NCBI GenBank assembly: GCA_033977485.1
Contig: CM066991.1
Span: 53,174,850 to 53,238,849, forward strand
DNA length: 64,000 nucleotides
DNA from: Hydrangea macrophylla
Taxonomy: Eukaryota > Streptophyta > Magnoliopsida > Cornales > Hydrangeaceae
Direction of reading: 5' to 3'
In this document: piece after piece, positions 9,736 through 21,574 of the stretch
How positions within the stretch are numbered: the stretch's first letter is position 1
Layout of the letters: each line of letters begins with the position of its first letter
The notes under the pieces: model-generated
Told to the model about the DNA's origin: nothing
Seen by the model: the letters and a program-made list of their open reading frames with translations, nothing else
Databases searched by the model: none
Made by a program: the position numbers and the translations under genes

Positions 9736-10079
9736 ATGCCTTAAGACCAAAAACAAGAATATGTAAACAGTTATAGAATCTTATCATGATCAATATGACC
9801 CTAATTTCATTGTGCAGTTCCTTAAAAATCAATACTCAAAACTAGTATCAAAAGTTTACCATGTTGGTATTTAATTATTTATTAAGGTTAGAGCCAAACA
9901 GAAAATCAACAATCCATAATTGAGAAAACCATTAGAAAATATACATCAAACAAGAGTGAAATTAAGCAATAAATATAGCTCACCGAAGTGAATATATATG
10001 TTGGGAAAAAGACAAAGAAAAACAGTAAATTAATGAAGCTTACCAAAGAAAATTAATGCTGATCTTTCTTTCCCAACCA

Positions 10080-10777
10080 TCAAGAAACATCTTTGTGCTT
10101 AAATAAGAAATCGAAGGAGCCCTTGGGCTCATACAAATAATCAGGATGAGTCGGGTTCTCCAGGCTTCTGATTATAGTTTTAAGAGCAATTGGCCTATTA
10201 TTGCCCAGAAAGTATTTGCCTGTCCATATTTGATACTTTGATATTGACACTGACACATCTCCAAGAGCGACACTGTTTTCCTGGTTGTATACAAGCTGGA
10301 TCCCAAATTCCTTAGGCCATAAATATAGCTCGACCCCAAGCTCATTTCCTAACTCAACTGAAACACGTACTTCTTCCCCACCTTCCAATTCATCATCTCC
10401 AAACCGCCAATGGCTTAGCCATAACATTTCTTCATTCTCTTTTGGAACACCTATTGTGGTCGGGCAATAGGTCCACATAATACCCTTGGTCTCATTACTG
10501 ACTTTAAGCAAGTTATGAAGTTTAGTAGAACGACCAATATCTGGTCGTCGTGTATATACAACACATGCATTTAAGCCTCGGATCTTGAGATTAAGATGTG
10601 AAGGTACAGTAATAGACAACACAGATTTTCCCATGCTCCTGTAGCTGAACCAATCCGGAATCTTGTTTCCATTTAGGAATATGCTGTGTATACCACATTC
10701 ATATAGTATCTATTTCATGGAGATGATCACATTAATCAGCAATTACAAGCGAATTACATTTAAACATAATCATAATC

Positions 10778-10828
<51 letters not shown>

Positions 10829-13800
10829 CTGGAGGGGACCCTTCTTCGTTGTATTTGTGAAGAAGTTCCTCATTTCGACCTCAGCGCTTTCAATGGATTC
10901 TAAATTAAACAGGCCCATGTCTTTAATCATTTCTATCTCAGCACTTCTCAACGGTTTTATATTGAACAAGCTTTGAACGTCAACTAATTTCTTGCAATCC
11001 AAAGCATCTACATCCAATGATCTGAAAAAGTTTGGTAAATTTGTTATTCTTTTCAATGATGTACAATAATATACTCTCAACATCTGTAAACTTGGGGGGA
11101 GCTCCGGAAGTGTTTGGAGCTTTGAGCAATCCTCTAACAGAAGAGTCTGCAGCATAGTAAGAGTGTTCATGTTTTCTGGTAGACTCAGAAATGGGTTTTG
11201 ACTTAGATCCAAATACTTCAACGAGGATAGGACACTAAGATCACCGGGAACCTCTGGTAGATTGCAGTCAGCCAGACTTAAGCAGACCAAAGAATGTGGT
11301 AAATCTGCCACTGAGAAACTAGTTGATACCGGATTTTTTCTTGGCGATACCCACGAACAGATTGATTGCCATAATTTATCTGATAACCGATGCTTCTTCA
11401 TATCAATATCCGTAGAGTTTAATTGATTTGTAGCAGTTGTATTGGAATTATGCACAAGCTTTGAGCAACCAGAAAGAATAAGTTTCTCAAGAGATCTCAA
11501 CGTTCTAATTCTTCTTGGAAGCTTGATGAGATTTTTGCAGTCTTTCATATTCAAAAACACAAGTTTCTCTAGGTGTCCAATGGATTCATCAACCTCCACC
11601 AAATTTATGCAACCTTTAAGAATTAATCTCTCAAGGTTAGAGAGTCCTGACAAGTCAGGGGTTGTTATAAGGCCAAGTGAATGACTAAGATTGAGGATTT
11701 TCAAGCTTAGAAGAACCTGTTGGAAAGAGAAGTAATTAGTTTCTAGGAATATATATATATACCTAAATCTGTGTGTGCAAGAGAGAGAGAGAAAGAGATA
11801 TTAGTACGATACCCTGGTTCCCTTCCAAACATGCTGCAGGCTGCTATTCCGCAAGTCAAGAGCAACTAGATTTTTCAAATAAAAAGTGGCTGGTATTGAT
11901 TTTAAAGGGAATCCTCGCCAAGACAACCACATCAAATTTTTTGGAAATTGTTCAAAACCCCCACCGATTTTTACATTATTGAGCAAGAGAATTCTAAGAT
12001 TGGGCATCGTTCTAAATGCCTCTGTTTCGAAGTCCACCTCATTTGATGCATGAGCTGAGTTTGTTGAGGAAAAGTTAATTGATTGCCAGGAGAGGAAACC
12101 AATTCGACGTCGTCTTGAACAATTTCCATCATAATCTTCAACACAGGATCGTTTTCTATTACTTCCACTAGATATTGTCTTGTAAGACTCATCCTCCATC
12201 AACTTGGAAAGGTTGAGCATGAGGCCTTTAACAGTTTCTGTGCCCTGCTAACAAATCAGAACATTTGTTAAGTAACAACACATATAGCACAAGTATGAAT
12301 ACATACACATATGGAGAGTGTGTTTCTTACAGTTAATTTCTTCAAAATATTAAAGGCATCTTTATGCCACACTCTACTACGTTTTCCAGGGTCATCAGGT
12401 GATTCTTCGTAAATAATTCCCCTTGCCATGTCTCTAAGTAAATGATGCACAGTCAATTTTTTGTGTTCATTAATTGTCACGAGACATCTATCAACAAGAT
12501 TTTGAATTCCAATTCTTGTATAAAAATCAAGGCTGTCCAGTACTGTAATTGTAAAATCCTTCTCCTTTCCCCTGAAGAAATAGGCTATATGAAGGAATAA
12601 ACTTTTGTCATGATCATCTTGTAAAGAATCAAAGCTTATTCTCAGGATTTTTTGAATTTCTCCATCAGGAATCACGCATAACTTTTGTAATGCACTTTTC
12701 CACACATCTACACTTGTCCCAGATAGAGAAGATCCCAGAACTTGAAGAGCTAATGGAATCCCTCCACAATGTTTTACTACAGGTCTTGAAAGCTCCATGT
12801 AACCTTCAATGGGATGGGCTTGTCCAAACGCATGCCAACTGAGAAGCTCAAGTGATTCATGCTCATCCATTTCTGGAACCTTAAACATTGTATAAGCTTC
12901 ATGAGCCTTTAACAAATGTTCATGTCTAGTTGTTATAATAATTTTACTTCCGGGATAAAACCATCCTCGCATTCCAAGAATTGCACTGAATTGGTCTACG
13001 TGATTCACATCATCAAGAACAATAAGAACTCTTTTGCAACATACAGCATCTTTGATCATTCTTATTCCTTCATCAATGTCGTAAATTTTCTTGACTTTCC
13101 CCTTTCGGATATCCGAAAGAAGTTTTCTTTGCAAGCGAACCAAACCATTGGGTTGTTCTGAAGTTGCTCTAACATCTGCAAGAAAGCTGCTACCTTCAAA
13201 TCTATGGAATTTCAGGTTATAAGCAGCTTTGGCAACGGTGGTCTTGCCAATTCCACCCATTCCATACATCACAGCTACACCAACATCATTTGATTCATCT
13301 TCTAACCACCTGTTTATTCCTTGCACACGATTGTCTATTCCAATTGCATAGGGAGCAACGTTTAATTTTCTGTGATCCAGTTTTTTTCCAATTTCTTCAA
13401 CAATATCTTGGATACACTGCGATTCATACCTACTTACAAAATGATTGATATCAAGATATATGAAACACAATAAGATTTTATTTCTTTCAATAGAAGAGTG
13501 AGCTAATTGATGACATATCATCAGTTGAAATGATTGATAATCATCATGCTAATGCAAATTGAATCTTCTAAAATATTAGTGCTGTGGGATTGTTATACGG
13601 GAAAGAAAATAAAAAACAAATCCAACAATTCCGAAAAGCCTGATTAAACAAGGCACTCCCAATGCCTTGGGGTGTTTCATATTGTGAAGCTATTGCTGGC
13701 CTTTAATTATATTTTGTTTCTCAAATCTCATGTCCTTGTATTTAGCTAGACTTTTACTTTTGTTTTGCATTTGAGTTTACTTTTGTTATGCTTATTGGCA

Positions 13801-14927
13801 TACATATAAAAGACCTAAACTCGTTAAAATTATAAAACACTCTTCTCCAAAAAAAGCCATATATCTGTCAAGCTAATATCTTCGAGAAAAAAATAGAAGC
13901 TTATACTATATATATCAAATTAAAGCTCATGACTTCCATAAAAAAAATTAAACCTCGTGAATTTAGGGGTGGCAATTTTTACCGTACACGAACACGACAT
14001 GAAGTTAGCGGGTTTGGGTTTAATTTTCGACACGATTATGACACGACATGACCCAATTGACAAGATCGCCACCCTCAATAGTTGTTTATTATTTATTTTT
14101 TTTTATGAAAAATAAATACTATGTTGTTTCTTTGAATTCATACAGCATATTTACAGTGCTTTATATGCATGCAGCGATAGAATCAAGAAACATTAACATA
14201 ATAACATCAACATTGAAGGGCGGGTTTATAATGTTTATTAAATAGGTTAATTTGATCAAAAAGGAAAATAACCGGTTAAATAGATAATCCGTGTATTACA
14301 CAAGTCCAATGGTAGGGTTTAGATTTTTGAAACGATTATGACACGAACCGACCCAAGTAACCCAACCACCCACTCGTGATAGCTAGAGTACTAAGAAATG
14401 AATAATTACCGATCTCCCAAAACCATCCCTCCTAGATCAGCAACATCTCTAAGCGCTCTTCTCCACTCCTCAACCTTACCAATCTCCTCCTTGAACCGCT
14501 CTTCATGCCTAACAAATGCTTGTGAAAATGGACCAGTCTGTTTCCTCACATGGGTGGGATCCACATCATAGAAAACGGGCATAACCGTGTGCCCATCATC
14601 ATCACCACCACCACTTTTTTCTCTACGTTTCATCATGATCATCGCAAGTTCGTCCAAGCACCATCTCGAAGAAGCGTAGTCCTTGGAGAAGACAATGATC
14701 GAAACTCGAGACTCAAGTATCGCTCTCTTTAGCTCAGCTGCGATGTTTGCTCCTCTTTCTATTTCATTATCGTCTCTAAATGTGTGTATTCCTGCGAGCT
14801 CCAAGGCCCTGTAGAGGTGATCAGCAAATCCCTTGCGTGTGTCTTCCCCTCTAAAGCTTAAGAATGCGTGATACCTACATCGATAAAAGGAAGCTCCCAC
14901 CTGCCTGCTTACAGTTACAGCAGCCAT
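10080..14927 (-). CDS. TIR-NB-ARC-LRR (TNL) disease-resistance protein, five exons, ~1188 aa
   Basis: An intracellular immune receptor. Exons by frame and splice sites: 14927-14410, 13429-12331, 12244-11813, 11716-10829, 10709-10080; all phases join and no stop is seen. TIR domain (residues ~19-173): AFLSFRGEDTR at 21-31, with the likely NADase glutamate E93 in RWCLDEL. NB-ARC (~174-515): P-loop GMGGIGKTT 229-237, kinase-2 VLIVLDDV 307-314, GSKIIITTR 333-341, GIPLAL 396-401, FLHIAYFFRG 451-460. The MHD position reads VHH (500-502) instead of MHD. The linker carries RKR (569-571) and RRRR (583-586), a possible bipartite nuclear signal. LRRs span roughly 610-960. Exon 5 is the post-LRR C-JID domain (NGNKIPDWFSY). 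Length is normal for a TNL. Intron 1 (980 bp) holds degenerate CACGACATG-type repeats. The specific gene and pathogen are unknown. Confidence 0.93.
10781..10826. repeat. (GA)n microsatellite at TNL intron 4 donor
   Basis: On the coding strand this is a (TC)n run starting right after the intron 4 donor GTTC. The open frame that runs into it (Ser/Leu repeats) is intronic, not coding. Confidence 0.9.
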
Positions 14928-15061
14928 TATTAATTTTTTAGAGGGGAAAAAAAAATATTAAAAATTAAAAAAAAATAGCTCGAGAATTGAAGCTAAGAGG
15001 CACGAAAATGCAAGAAGAGAGCAAAGATACGTATTGAAGATGATAGCAGTCACCAATAAGC

Positions 15062-15132
15062 ATTTGGTCTACTGGTATCACCTTATTTTACTCTTCACAT
15101 GTGGAGAGGGGGAGGATTCGATGAATCCGCTT
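15062..15132 (+). other. SINE-like segment (tRNA-type A/B-box resemblance)
   Basis: TTGGTCTACTGGTATCACC resembles a Pol III A box, and GAGGATTCGATGAATCC about 45 bases later resembles a B box, as in plant tRNA-derived SINE heads. No poly(A) tail or target duplication was confirmed. Confidence 0.25.
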
Positions 15133-15540
15133 AGGCTGCTTAAGGGGAGTTCATTGTGAGAGTGTTTATCTAAAATTCAAGTAAGATAAAGATTAAAAAA
15201 ATGGAATTTTTATGTACATCCTTACATCACTCAATTTTATAAAAGTAAAAATTTAAAAAAAATATAATAAAATTAAAATTTTAAATGTACAGAATAAATA
15301 CATTGATATATATATATATATATATATAACAATTCTCTAAAAAAAATAAATAATTAAAAATTCACATTAAAAAAAAAAAGTACCGATTTTCGCTAGTCTT
15401 TACTGTTTAGAAAAAAAATATTAATTCTACCATGCATCTTTTTGACTTGGACTGAGAGAGTCTTCCCAAGTTCCAACTTTTGACCATTTGTAATGCAATG
15501 GACCCACATGGTTTAACGTAAGAGACATAACTTCTCAACA

Positions 15541-15706
15541 AAAATGCTATGTGGACAATGAAATGTACAATGAATTGCACAAACGTATAGTACAATGTTA
15601 AATTTTGTGTTGAAAAGCTTGTATACACAAAAAGGTGTGTATACCTAGCATTGCATGTTTGTGCAATTAATTGTGCAATTCATTGTGCACCTAGCATTGC
15701 TCATTT
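15541..15706. mobile_element. Foldback MITE, ~166 bp
   Basis: The left arm (AATGCTATGTGGACAATG...ATTGCACAAAC) is the imperfect reverse complement of the right arm (GTTTGTGCAATT...GCACCTAGCATT). A ~50-bp spacer separates the arms. No reliable target duplication. Confidence 0.55.
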
Positions 15707-15797
15707 CTCAAAGGACCTTTGGAATTGTCATATTAAGTGATTATTTGTAAACCGATCTTGGCCAAGAATACTGTAGCTCAACTGATAAGGCCTCTTA

Positions 15798-15935
15798 GAT
15801 CCCGTTTGTCTATGCTTATGTTTAAGCGATTTTAATCGTGATTGATAACAACGTTTAAAAGTATAACTGCTTATTATAGTTTGGGTGTTTGATTGACATG
15901 ATGTGCAACTGATTATGTTGTAAGAACAACTTATG
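15798..15935. mobile_element. Partial second copy of the 7145-type MITE
   Basis: CCGTTTGTCTATGCTTATG, then AAGTATAACTGCTTATTATA and GTTTGGGTGTTTGATTGACA follow the same order as 7148-7260. The right terminus is not found. Confidence 0.5.
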
Positions 15936-16829
15936 AATATGCTTGATTCCATGAAATAGAACGTGATTTTTTTTTTTTTTAAACAACAGAATGATTTTCA
16001 TTATCCGTGAACTTGAGAGTATACAACAAGGCTTCAAATAGCTACGAACACCCAGCCTTGCAAATTTGCAGGCAAAGGATCTACCAACCCAACACTTACA
16101 TACCAATGTGGATGTATCACATCACACCCCAAAAATTTTCCCCCAGAATGATGACAACCCCCAAGAATTACACACTGAGACATACAAAAAATAATCACAG
16201 AAACTTATAATTGGACCTAACCTTACCAATTATTTGCATAAACTAGGACCAATGCAACAATCAGAGACCAATTACAGAATCTATCCAGCAACCATTTTTT
16301 TTTTAAGAAAGTCTCCAGATAAGCTTTTGACAATTGTATGTTCTCAATCAATGCAATCCCCTCTTCAGTCAAGAACCATCTTTGGAGAAGCCTAAGAAGT
16401 AGAATCTTAAAAGAAAAACCAGCAACAATAGAAACCATATCAGCTCCAAACGAAACTAAGTCACAGACAAATCAAATCAGCAGCAAGCATAGTTTGCAAA
16501 TTCAAATCAGCAAATGCACAAGTCATTATGCCAAAGCAGAATCGACTGAAGCCATCTAAGCCGCATCAAACTAGAACAACTTTACAAGCATGAGCATCAG
16601 CACTCCAACCCTTATTAGTCCAGAACATCAGCAACTTCAGTAGCCGCGGCAAAAATCCCAGAAATGGCAGCCAAAGCCCAGGAACACAACAAAAAAATCC
16701 AGTATCGCCGCAACAAAAACCACATTTTCCACATTGACCTTACAAATCAAACCATTGCAGACCAACTTTTAGGACAACCAGCAGCAACCTTTGATCTGAC
16801 AGAACCATCAACTGAATGCAAATAACCCT

Positions 16830-16831
<2 letters not shown>

Positions 16832-16875
<44 letters not shown>

Positions 16876-16952
16876 ATTCACCCTTTCTCACCTCTGACTC
16901 TCCCTATCTCCTTAACTCCCTCTCTCTTACCTGCTCCCTCTCACTCTCTGCC

Positions 16953-17011
<59 letters not shown>
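16832..17011. repeat. CT-rich microsatellite cluster
   Basis: (CT)n at 16832-16874 and 16955-16997, then (CA)n to 17011, with C/T-rich sequence between. The Ser/Leu open frame across it is an artefact. Confidence 0.85.
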
Positions 17012-17395
17012 TTGCACAACTTCTACATCATGAAAGTAGAACGTTGTCATGTCCCGCAGCAGCAAAAATAGAGAAAATAAATTCCTTTATGGACCCGTAG
17101 GCCATAAGAGTTGAAAGTCACTACATTATCCACAACCAAAGTCTAATCATCAGAGTAATGATTCAAAACACGCATTGGAAAGTTCTAAGGTCGATATATA
17201 TGATCAGACTCCAATACTAAACTATTACAAACCCATGAGTGTTTGCAGAAACATAAATAAAGTATTACGGTAACATATGCCGATACAAACATAACTATTA
17301 CAACAGTCTCTAAAACATTACTATAAACTATCTACAGTAAGCTTCAGGTCTTCAGCTCACGTAGTAGTCAGCACCAGCATAGCCTCCGTCATCGT

Positions 17396-19004
17396 TGTTA
17401 GGGATATATACTAAAAGCCATGCTTTATGTAGTTGATTTATTATTCATTTAATAAAATCAGTTAATCCATTTTTTATGAGAATCTGTGTGGGCAATGTTT
17501 GTATTATATTATTTATTTAATGTGTGTCTCTCATTCTATATAGTAGGTGGTTTGGTGTGTAGAGTTCGGCTTACACACGGAAGATCAGGCCATCAGATAT
17601 TATAGAATGTAAGATTTTGGTTTACAGTCTTAGATGGGATTGGACACACCATCGGTAGGATTGCAGCATGGTGTTTTAGTAGGTTTGTCTTGACTGCGGG
17701 AAACGGTATAGTTTCAACTCACCATGCTGGTACATTTTGTGTATTAAACAGGACCGACTTGGGGTAATTATCTTTATACTGACTTATAAGATAATTAATA
17801 CCTCATGGCTATTATGAGTGCTTATGCTCTAAATCCTAATTTAATTTATAGACACGTACATTTGATATTTATACTTTGATCCCTAAAAGGGTGAGATCCT
17901 TAAATGGGTCAATATCTCATGGGATTGGGTGGCAATATTAATTGTGTGGTGGATATTAATTAATGATGGAATCCATGTCTCAATTTTGGGATTGATGATA
18001 TCCCCTTGAGAAAGCTTATAAGTTTTGATAATGTCAAACCCTGCAGGTGGATTTTGTATCCGACATATCAGATAAGTTAAGCAGAGGATCTCAAGGAATT
18101 TTAAGAAATTAATTAAATATGATTGTCAGTAATTATATTTAATTAATGGATATCTGTAATCTTAACATGGGGAGATAATAAGCATTTAATAACATGGAGC
18201 TCGAAATATATTTTTGAGATAAGGGTAGGAGTGCAATTATAATTCTTTAGTGGTATGAATTATAATTTATGGAAATAGGAATCTGATTCAGTTCGAATTA
18301 GGGTTTCCTAATTCCATAAGGAAGCCTATTCCTTATTGACTTCTTATGGTCCCTATCGTAGCCTATATATATACTGCCTTGGCGCTTCTCTCAGGTTGCA
18401 TGATTTCATATTCTAAGCTTCCCTTGACCTCCTAGCTTTCTTCTAGAAGGGTTTCCACCAAACCCTAGTCTCTATGAGCATTCAAGAGACATAGGAGTGT
18501 AGATCGCTAGCGTCGGACAACGCTCACTAAAAGAGCTTCGGACTGCTCGATACTGATCAAAAGTTGCTAAATTTTTTACACAACGTTCCTGACGTCGAGA
18601 CGGAGCTGCTGTTAAAAATTCAAGTAAATTGGAGATCGTTTGATCCTCCTGACGAACACATCTTTGTCGGATCAATGTGATCAGGATTGAATCGTCACAG
18701 CAATCAAAGAGAGTGTTATAACTGGGAATAGAAAATAGAACGTAAAGAGGGAAGAGCAGAAAACTAAAAGGATTTCGAAAGAGCCCACACTCAGTTCGAT
18801 ATTCTGGCAGCAAAGGAATACGGTAGAAGATCGTGAGCTGTTATCGAGCCCGTGTTCTCGATTCGTCTACTACAGCATTCCAATTTTGCAGTTCAAGGTA
18901 ACCCTAGTTCCGCCCTTGTAGGGTTATTATAGATTTCATGAAATTTTTTGCAGTACCAACTTATACCCACTGTCAACGGATTCTGGGAACGCAGTTTCCT
19001 AACA
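17396..19004 (+). repeat. 5' LTR of the copia element
   Basis: TGTTAGGGATATATACT to CAGTTTCCTAACA. TATATATATACTG near 18365 is a possible TATA region. The minus-strand open frame inside it (18472-18813) recurs in the 3' LTR and has no domain. Confidence 0.93.
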
Positions 19005-19007
19005 GTC

Positions 19008-19020
19008 GTATCAGAGCAAC
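19008..19020 (+). promoter_or_regulatory. Primer binding site, initiator tRNA-Met type
   Basis: GTATCAGAGCAAC follows the LTR after GTC. Most copia elements have TGGTATCAGAGC; here the first bases are CGTATCAGAGC, one base off. Confidence 0.65.
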
Positions 19021-19160
19021 GTTGATTCTGCGTATGGGTTGGACGCAACCATGTTGTCCAATAAAACAGATCTTATGCGTGTTTTGATGGATGGATAGAA
19101 CGTAGAGCTGTGCTAACCCTTGTTTTGCAGCGTTCTTATTCCACTATTATGGTCACTGGT

Positions 19161-19338
19161 TTTGTGTGATTGGATCCCACGATGGTTTTATCTGTGGTTA
19201 ATTTTGCTGTTTTAATATAGCATGTGAACTCCTTTATGGAGGCATAGGATTTGTGTGTATTGGATCCCACGCTTGATTGATGTGTGGTTAATTTACTGCA
19301 AAGAAATAGCATGTGAACTCCTTTATGGAGGCATAGAG
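19161..19338 (+). repeat. 89-bp tandem duplication in copia leader
   Basis: Units 19161-19249 and 19250-19338 both run from TTTGTGTG through GGATCCCACG to CATGTGAACTCCTTTATGGA. They lie in the untranslated leader between primer site and gag. Confidence 0.8.
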
Positions 19339-20461
19339 TTTGTGTAATATATCTCAAGTAAATCCATGAAGACAGTTCGTGAAGATAGTTTACAAGCAGT
19401 TTCAGAAAGCAATCTAGAGGCAATTTCTGGAGGCTATTTCAGAAAACAGTTCTGGAAGGCAGTTGCGTAGTTGCGACATAGAGCTAATCGGGTTCCATGA
19501 AGATTTCTTCACAAGAGTTGCAGTTTGACCATAATAGTGGGATTCCTATTTTATTGTGGTTTCCTTATTTATGTGTGATTGAATGATTATTATTGTTTCA
19601 TGTTTAATGAATAGGACAACATGGATAATTGTTCATAGACCTATTTCAGATGTCTAGCTGCATGTTTAATTTATATTAATTTAAAATGATGGACAACTAC
19701 ATGTGTATTTAGAAATAAAACTAATTCCATAATTTGAAAACATAAGTACTTATTTTCTAAAATCATGAGAATAGAATAATTTTATTATCTACACATGTGG
19801 GTTTCACAAGTAAGGATGAATTAATCCTTGTCAAGTATTCCATTATTTTTTATTAATTAAATTAAAAGTTTTTCTAAAAAAATTATAACCCTCAAATTTT
19901 TTTAAAAATTCTAAGTGTGAGAGGGAATTTATCAAGTATAAATCTCATGGTCTCCATCACTGGTTTGTAGATGATATAATTAATTTTATATGATGGCTCT
20001 AGTGTCATCCTCCCCATCGGATGTAGTTGATCATGGAATCATCAGTACAAACTTCTTTAAAAGAATGTTTTGGGTGATTGTTTGTGTGGGTCACCTCTCC
20101 ATCAGAGGTGTTCCTCACAGAACTCTTGACCTAGAATTAAGTGATGTATACACTTAGCTATAAATAATAATATCCTCTCCATCTGAGTCACTGTTATTAT
20201 TTATAGGACCAAAGCAAGTCAGCAGTTTAATTTTATTAGGCAAAGTACATTGCCTGGATAGTAAAATTAAAAGGCAATTGTCTATCTGAACAAATGATGG
20301 ATAGTATATGGCTTCCCATCGAGTCATACTATTCGCGGTGTATCAGGTTGCTGGCGGATTCCTTTCAAATATGGTAGAGGGAACCAATATTTTCAACTCG
20401 AATCCATAGTAAATTTTGCCCAAACGTAATTATTTATGTTATGTGATTCTCAGGCTTTCAA

Positions 20462-21568
20462 ATGGGTACTTTCAATCCACTTGCTGTTATACTTAAAGAA
20501 AACAAACTTACTGGACCAAACTATATAGACTGGAAAAGGAATTTGGATATTGTGTTAACTACTGAAGAGTACAAGTTTGTGCTTACTCAAGAATGTCCTG
20601 AGCAACCTGGTGAGGGGGCAACCGCTGAGGAAACCCAGGCTCACAAGAAATGGGTCAAGGCTGATGAGATGGCGCGGTGTTACATTTTGGCATCCATGTC
20701 AAATGTTCTGCAACATCAGCATCAGTCAATGATCAGTGCCTATGACATGATGGAGAGCCTCCGAGAGATGTTCGGGGATCAAAGTCGTGCTGCTAGGCAG
20801 GTTGCTATGAAAGACTTGATGAACACAACCATGGCTGAGGGGACGCCTGTAAGGGATCATGTTCTTAAGATGATATCTCTTCTTAATGAACTAGAGATCC
20901 TTGGAGCTGAAATTGACGGGGAAACCCAGGTCGATATCGTACTCCAGTCACTGTCAGAGTCTTTTAAGCAATTCCGCCTCAATTACAACATGAATAAATT
21001 TAAATATACCTTGGCGGAGCTGCTTAAAGAACTTCAGGCAACTGAGGGTCTCAACAGAAAGTCAGGGAGTGCTCTTGTATTTGAGAAAGGTTCTACTTCA
21101 AAGCCGAAAGGCAAGAAGAAAATGAAAAAGGCTCAAAAGAAGGCCGCGGGTCCTCCGCCAATCCAAAGGCCACGAGGACAACCGGGAAAGCCTAAAGGCA
21201 AATGTTTTGTTTGCAAGCAGCCAGGACACTGGAAGAAGCAATGTCCAGTTTATCTCACCAGACAGAACAATCAAGGTAAATCTCATTTACTAGTTGTTGA
21301 ATCGTGTTTAGCGGTCCGATCTACCGGTACCTGGTGTGTAGATACGGGAGCCACTGATCATGTATGCAATTCTTTGCAGGGGTTCCAGGGAACCAGGCAG
21401 CTCAGTGATGGAGAGATTTATCTATATATGGGAAATGCTACGAGAGTAGCAGTAGTTGCAGTAGGAGATCTACATCTTAGTTTTGGTAGAGATAGGAATT
21501 TAATATTAAGAAATTGCTTTTATGTACCTTCTATTAGAAGGAATTTAGTTTCAGTTTCTAGTTTCTAG
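20462..21568 (+). CDS. Copia Gag and start of protease
   Basis: The 368-aa frame starts at MGTFNPLAVILKENK. The copia Gag capsid region (LTGPNYIDWKRNL, then LREMFGDQSRAARQ) covers ~residues 15-200. A Lys-rich linker follows, then the CCHC knuckle CFVCKQPGHWKKQC (~residue 245). The aspartic protease begins with WCVDTGATDHVC (~residue 290) and the frame ends in VSVSSF. The stop is created by a 7-bp tandem duplication (TTTCTAG twice, 21555-21568); the downstream frame continues the same polyprotein. Gag itself looks intact and could still be made. Confidence 0.9.
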   Translation: MGTFNPLAVILKENKLTGPNYIDWKRNLDIVLTTEEYKFVLTQECPEQPGEGATAEETQAHKKWVKADEMARCYILASMSNVLQHQHQSMISAYDMMESLREMFGDQSRAARQVAMKDLMNTTMAEGTPVRDHVLKMISLLNELEILGAEIDGETQVDIVLQSLSESFKQFRLNYNMNKFKYTLAELLKELQATEGLNRKSGSALVFEKGSTSKPKGKKKMKKAQKKAAGPPPIQRPRGQPGKPKGKCFVCKQPGHWKKQCPVYLTRQNNQGKSHLLVVESCLAVRSTGTWCVDTGATDHVCNSLQGFQGTRQLSDGEIYLYMGNATRVAVVAVGDLHLSFGRDRNLILRNCFYVPSIRRNLVSVSSF

Positions 21569-21574
21569 TTTAGT

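Larger units (their letters stand above)
7431..10079. other. Intergenic region downstream of the TNL gene
   Basis: Apart from the MITE at 7536-7730, this region has a (TTA)n/T tract at 7809-7848, two diverged copies of a ~85-bp segment (8635-8715, 9648-9735), and an AT-rich palindromic stretch near 9085-9265. The open frames at 8276-8491, 8897-9160 and 9552-9737 have no recognisable domain and I do not accept them as genes. The part just below 10080 should hold the TNL 3' UTR. Confidence 0.6.
14928..17044. other. Intergenic region upstream of the TNL, no gene recognised
   Basis: Holds the TNL promoter side (14928-15060, A-rich), an (AT)n run at 15308-15328, a SINE-like patch, a foldback MITE, a partial copy of the 7145 MITE, and CT microsatellites. 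The open frames between 15407 and 16560 lack recognisable domains. A copper-type or other promoter motif was not identified. Confidence 0.5.

Noticed and set aside
10760..10828. Ser/Leu repeat at the end of the LRR frame
   Set aside because: It is the (TC)n start of intron 4; a donor at 10828-10827 and acceptor at 10711-10710 join the LRR exon in frame to the C-JID exon.
15773..15800. TAGCTCAACTGATAAGG resembling a tRNA D-arm
   Set aside because: No acceptor stem, anticodon arm or T-arm can be folded around it; at most an A-box-like chance match.
16007..16560. Three overlapping small frames that might be an expressed gene
   Set aside because: No recognisable motif, conflicting strands, and an internal T/A run; nothing supports a gene.
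18472..18813. 113-aa minus-strand frame (also 25086-25424)
   Set aside because: Located in both LTRs of the copia element; duplication is due to the LTRs and there is no homology to a known protein that I can see.
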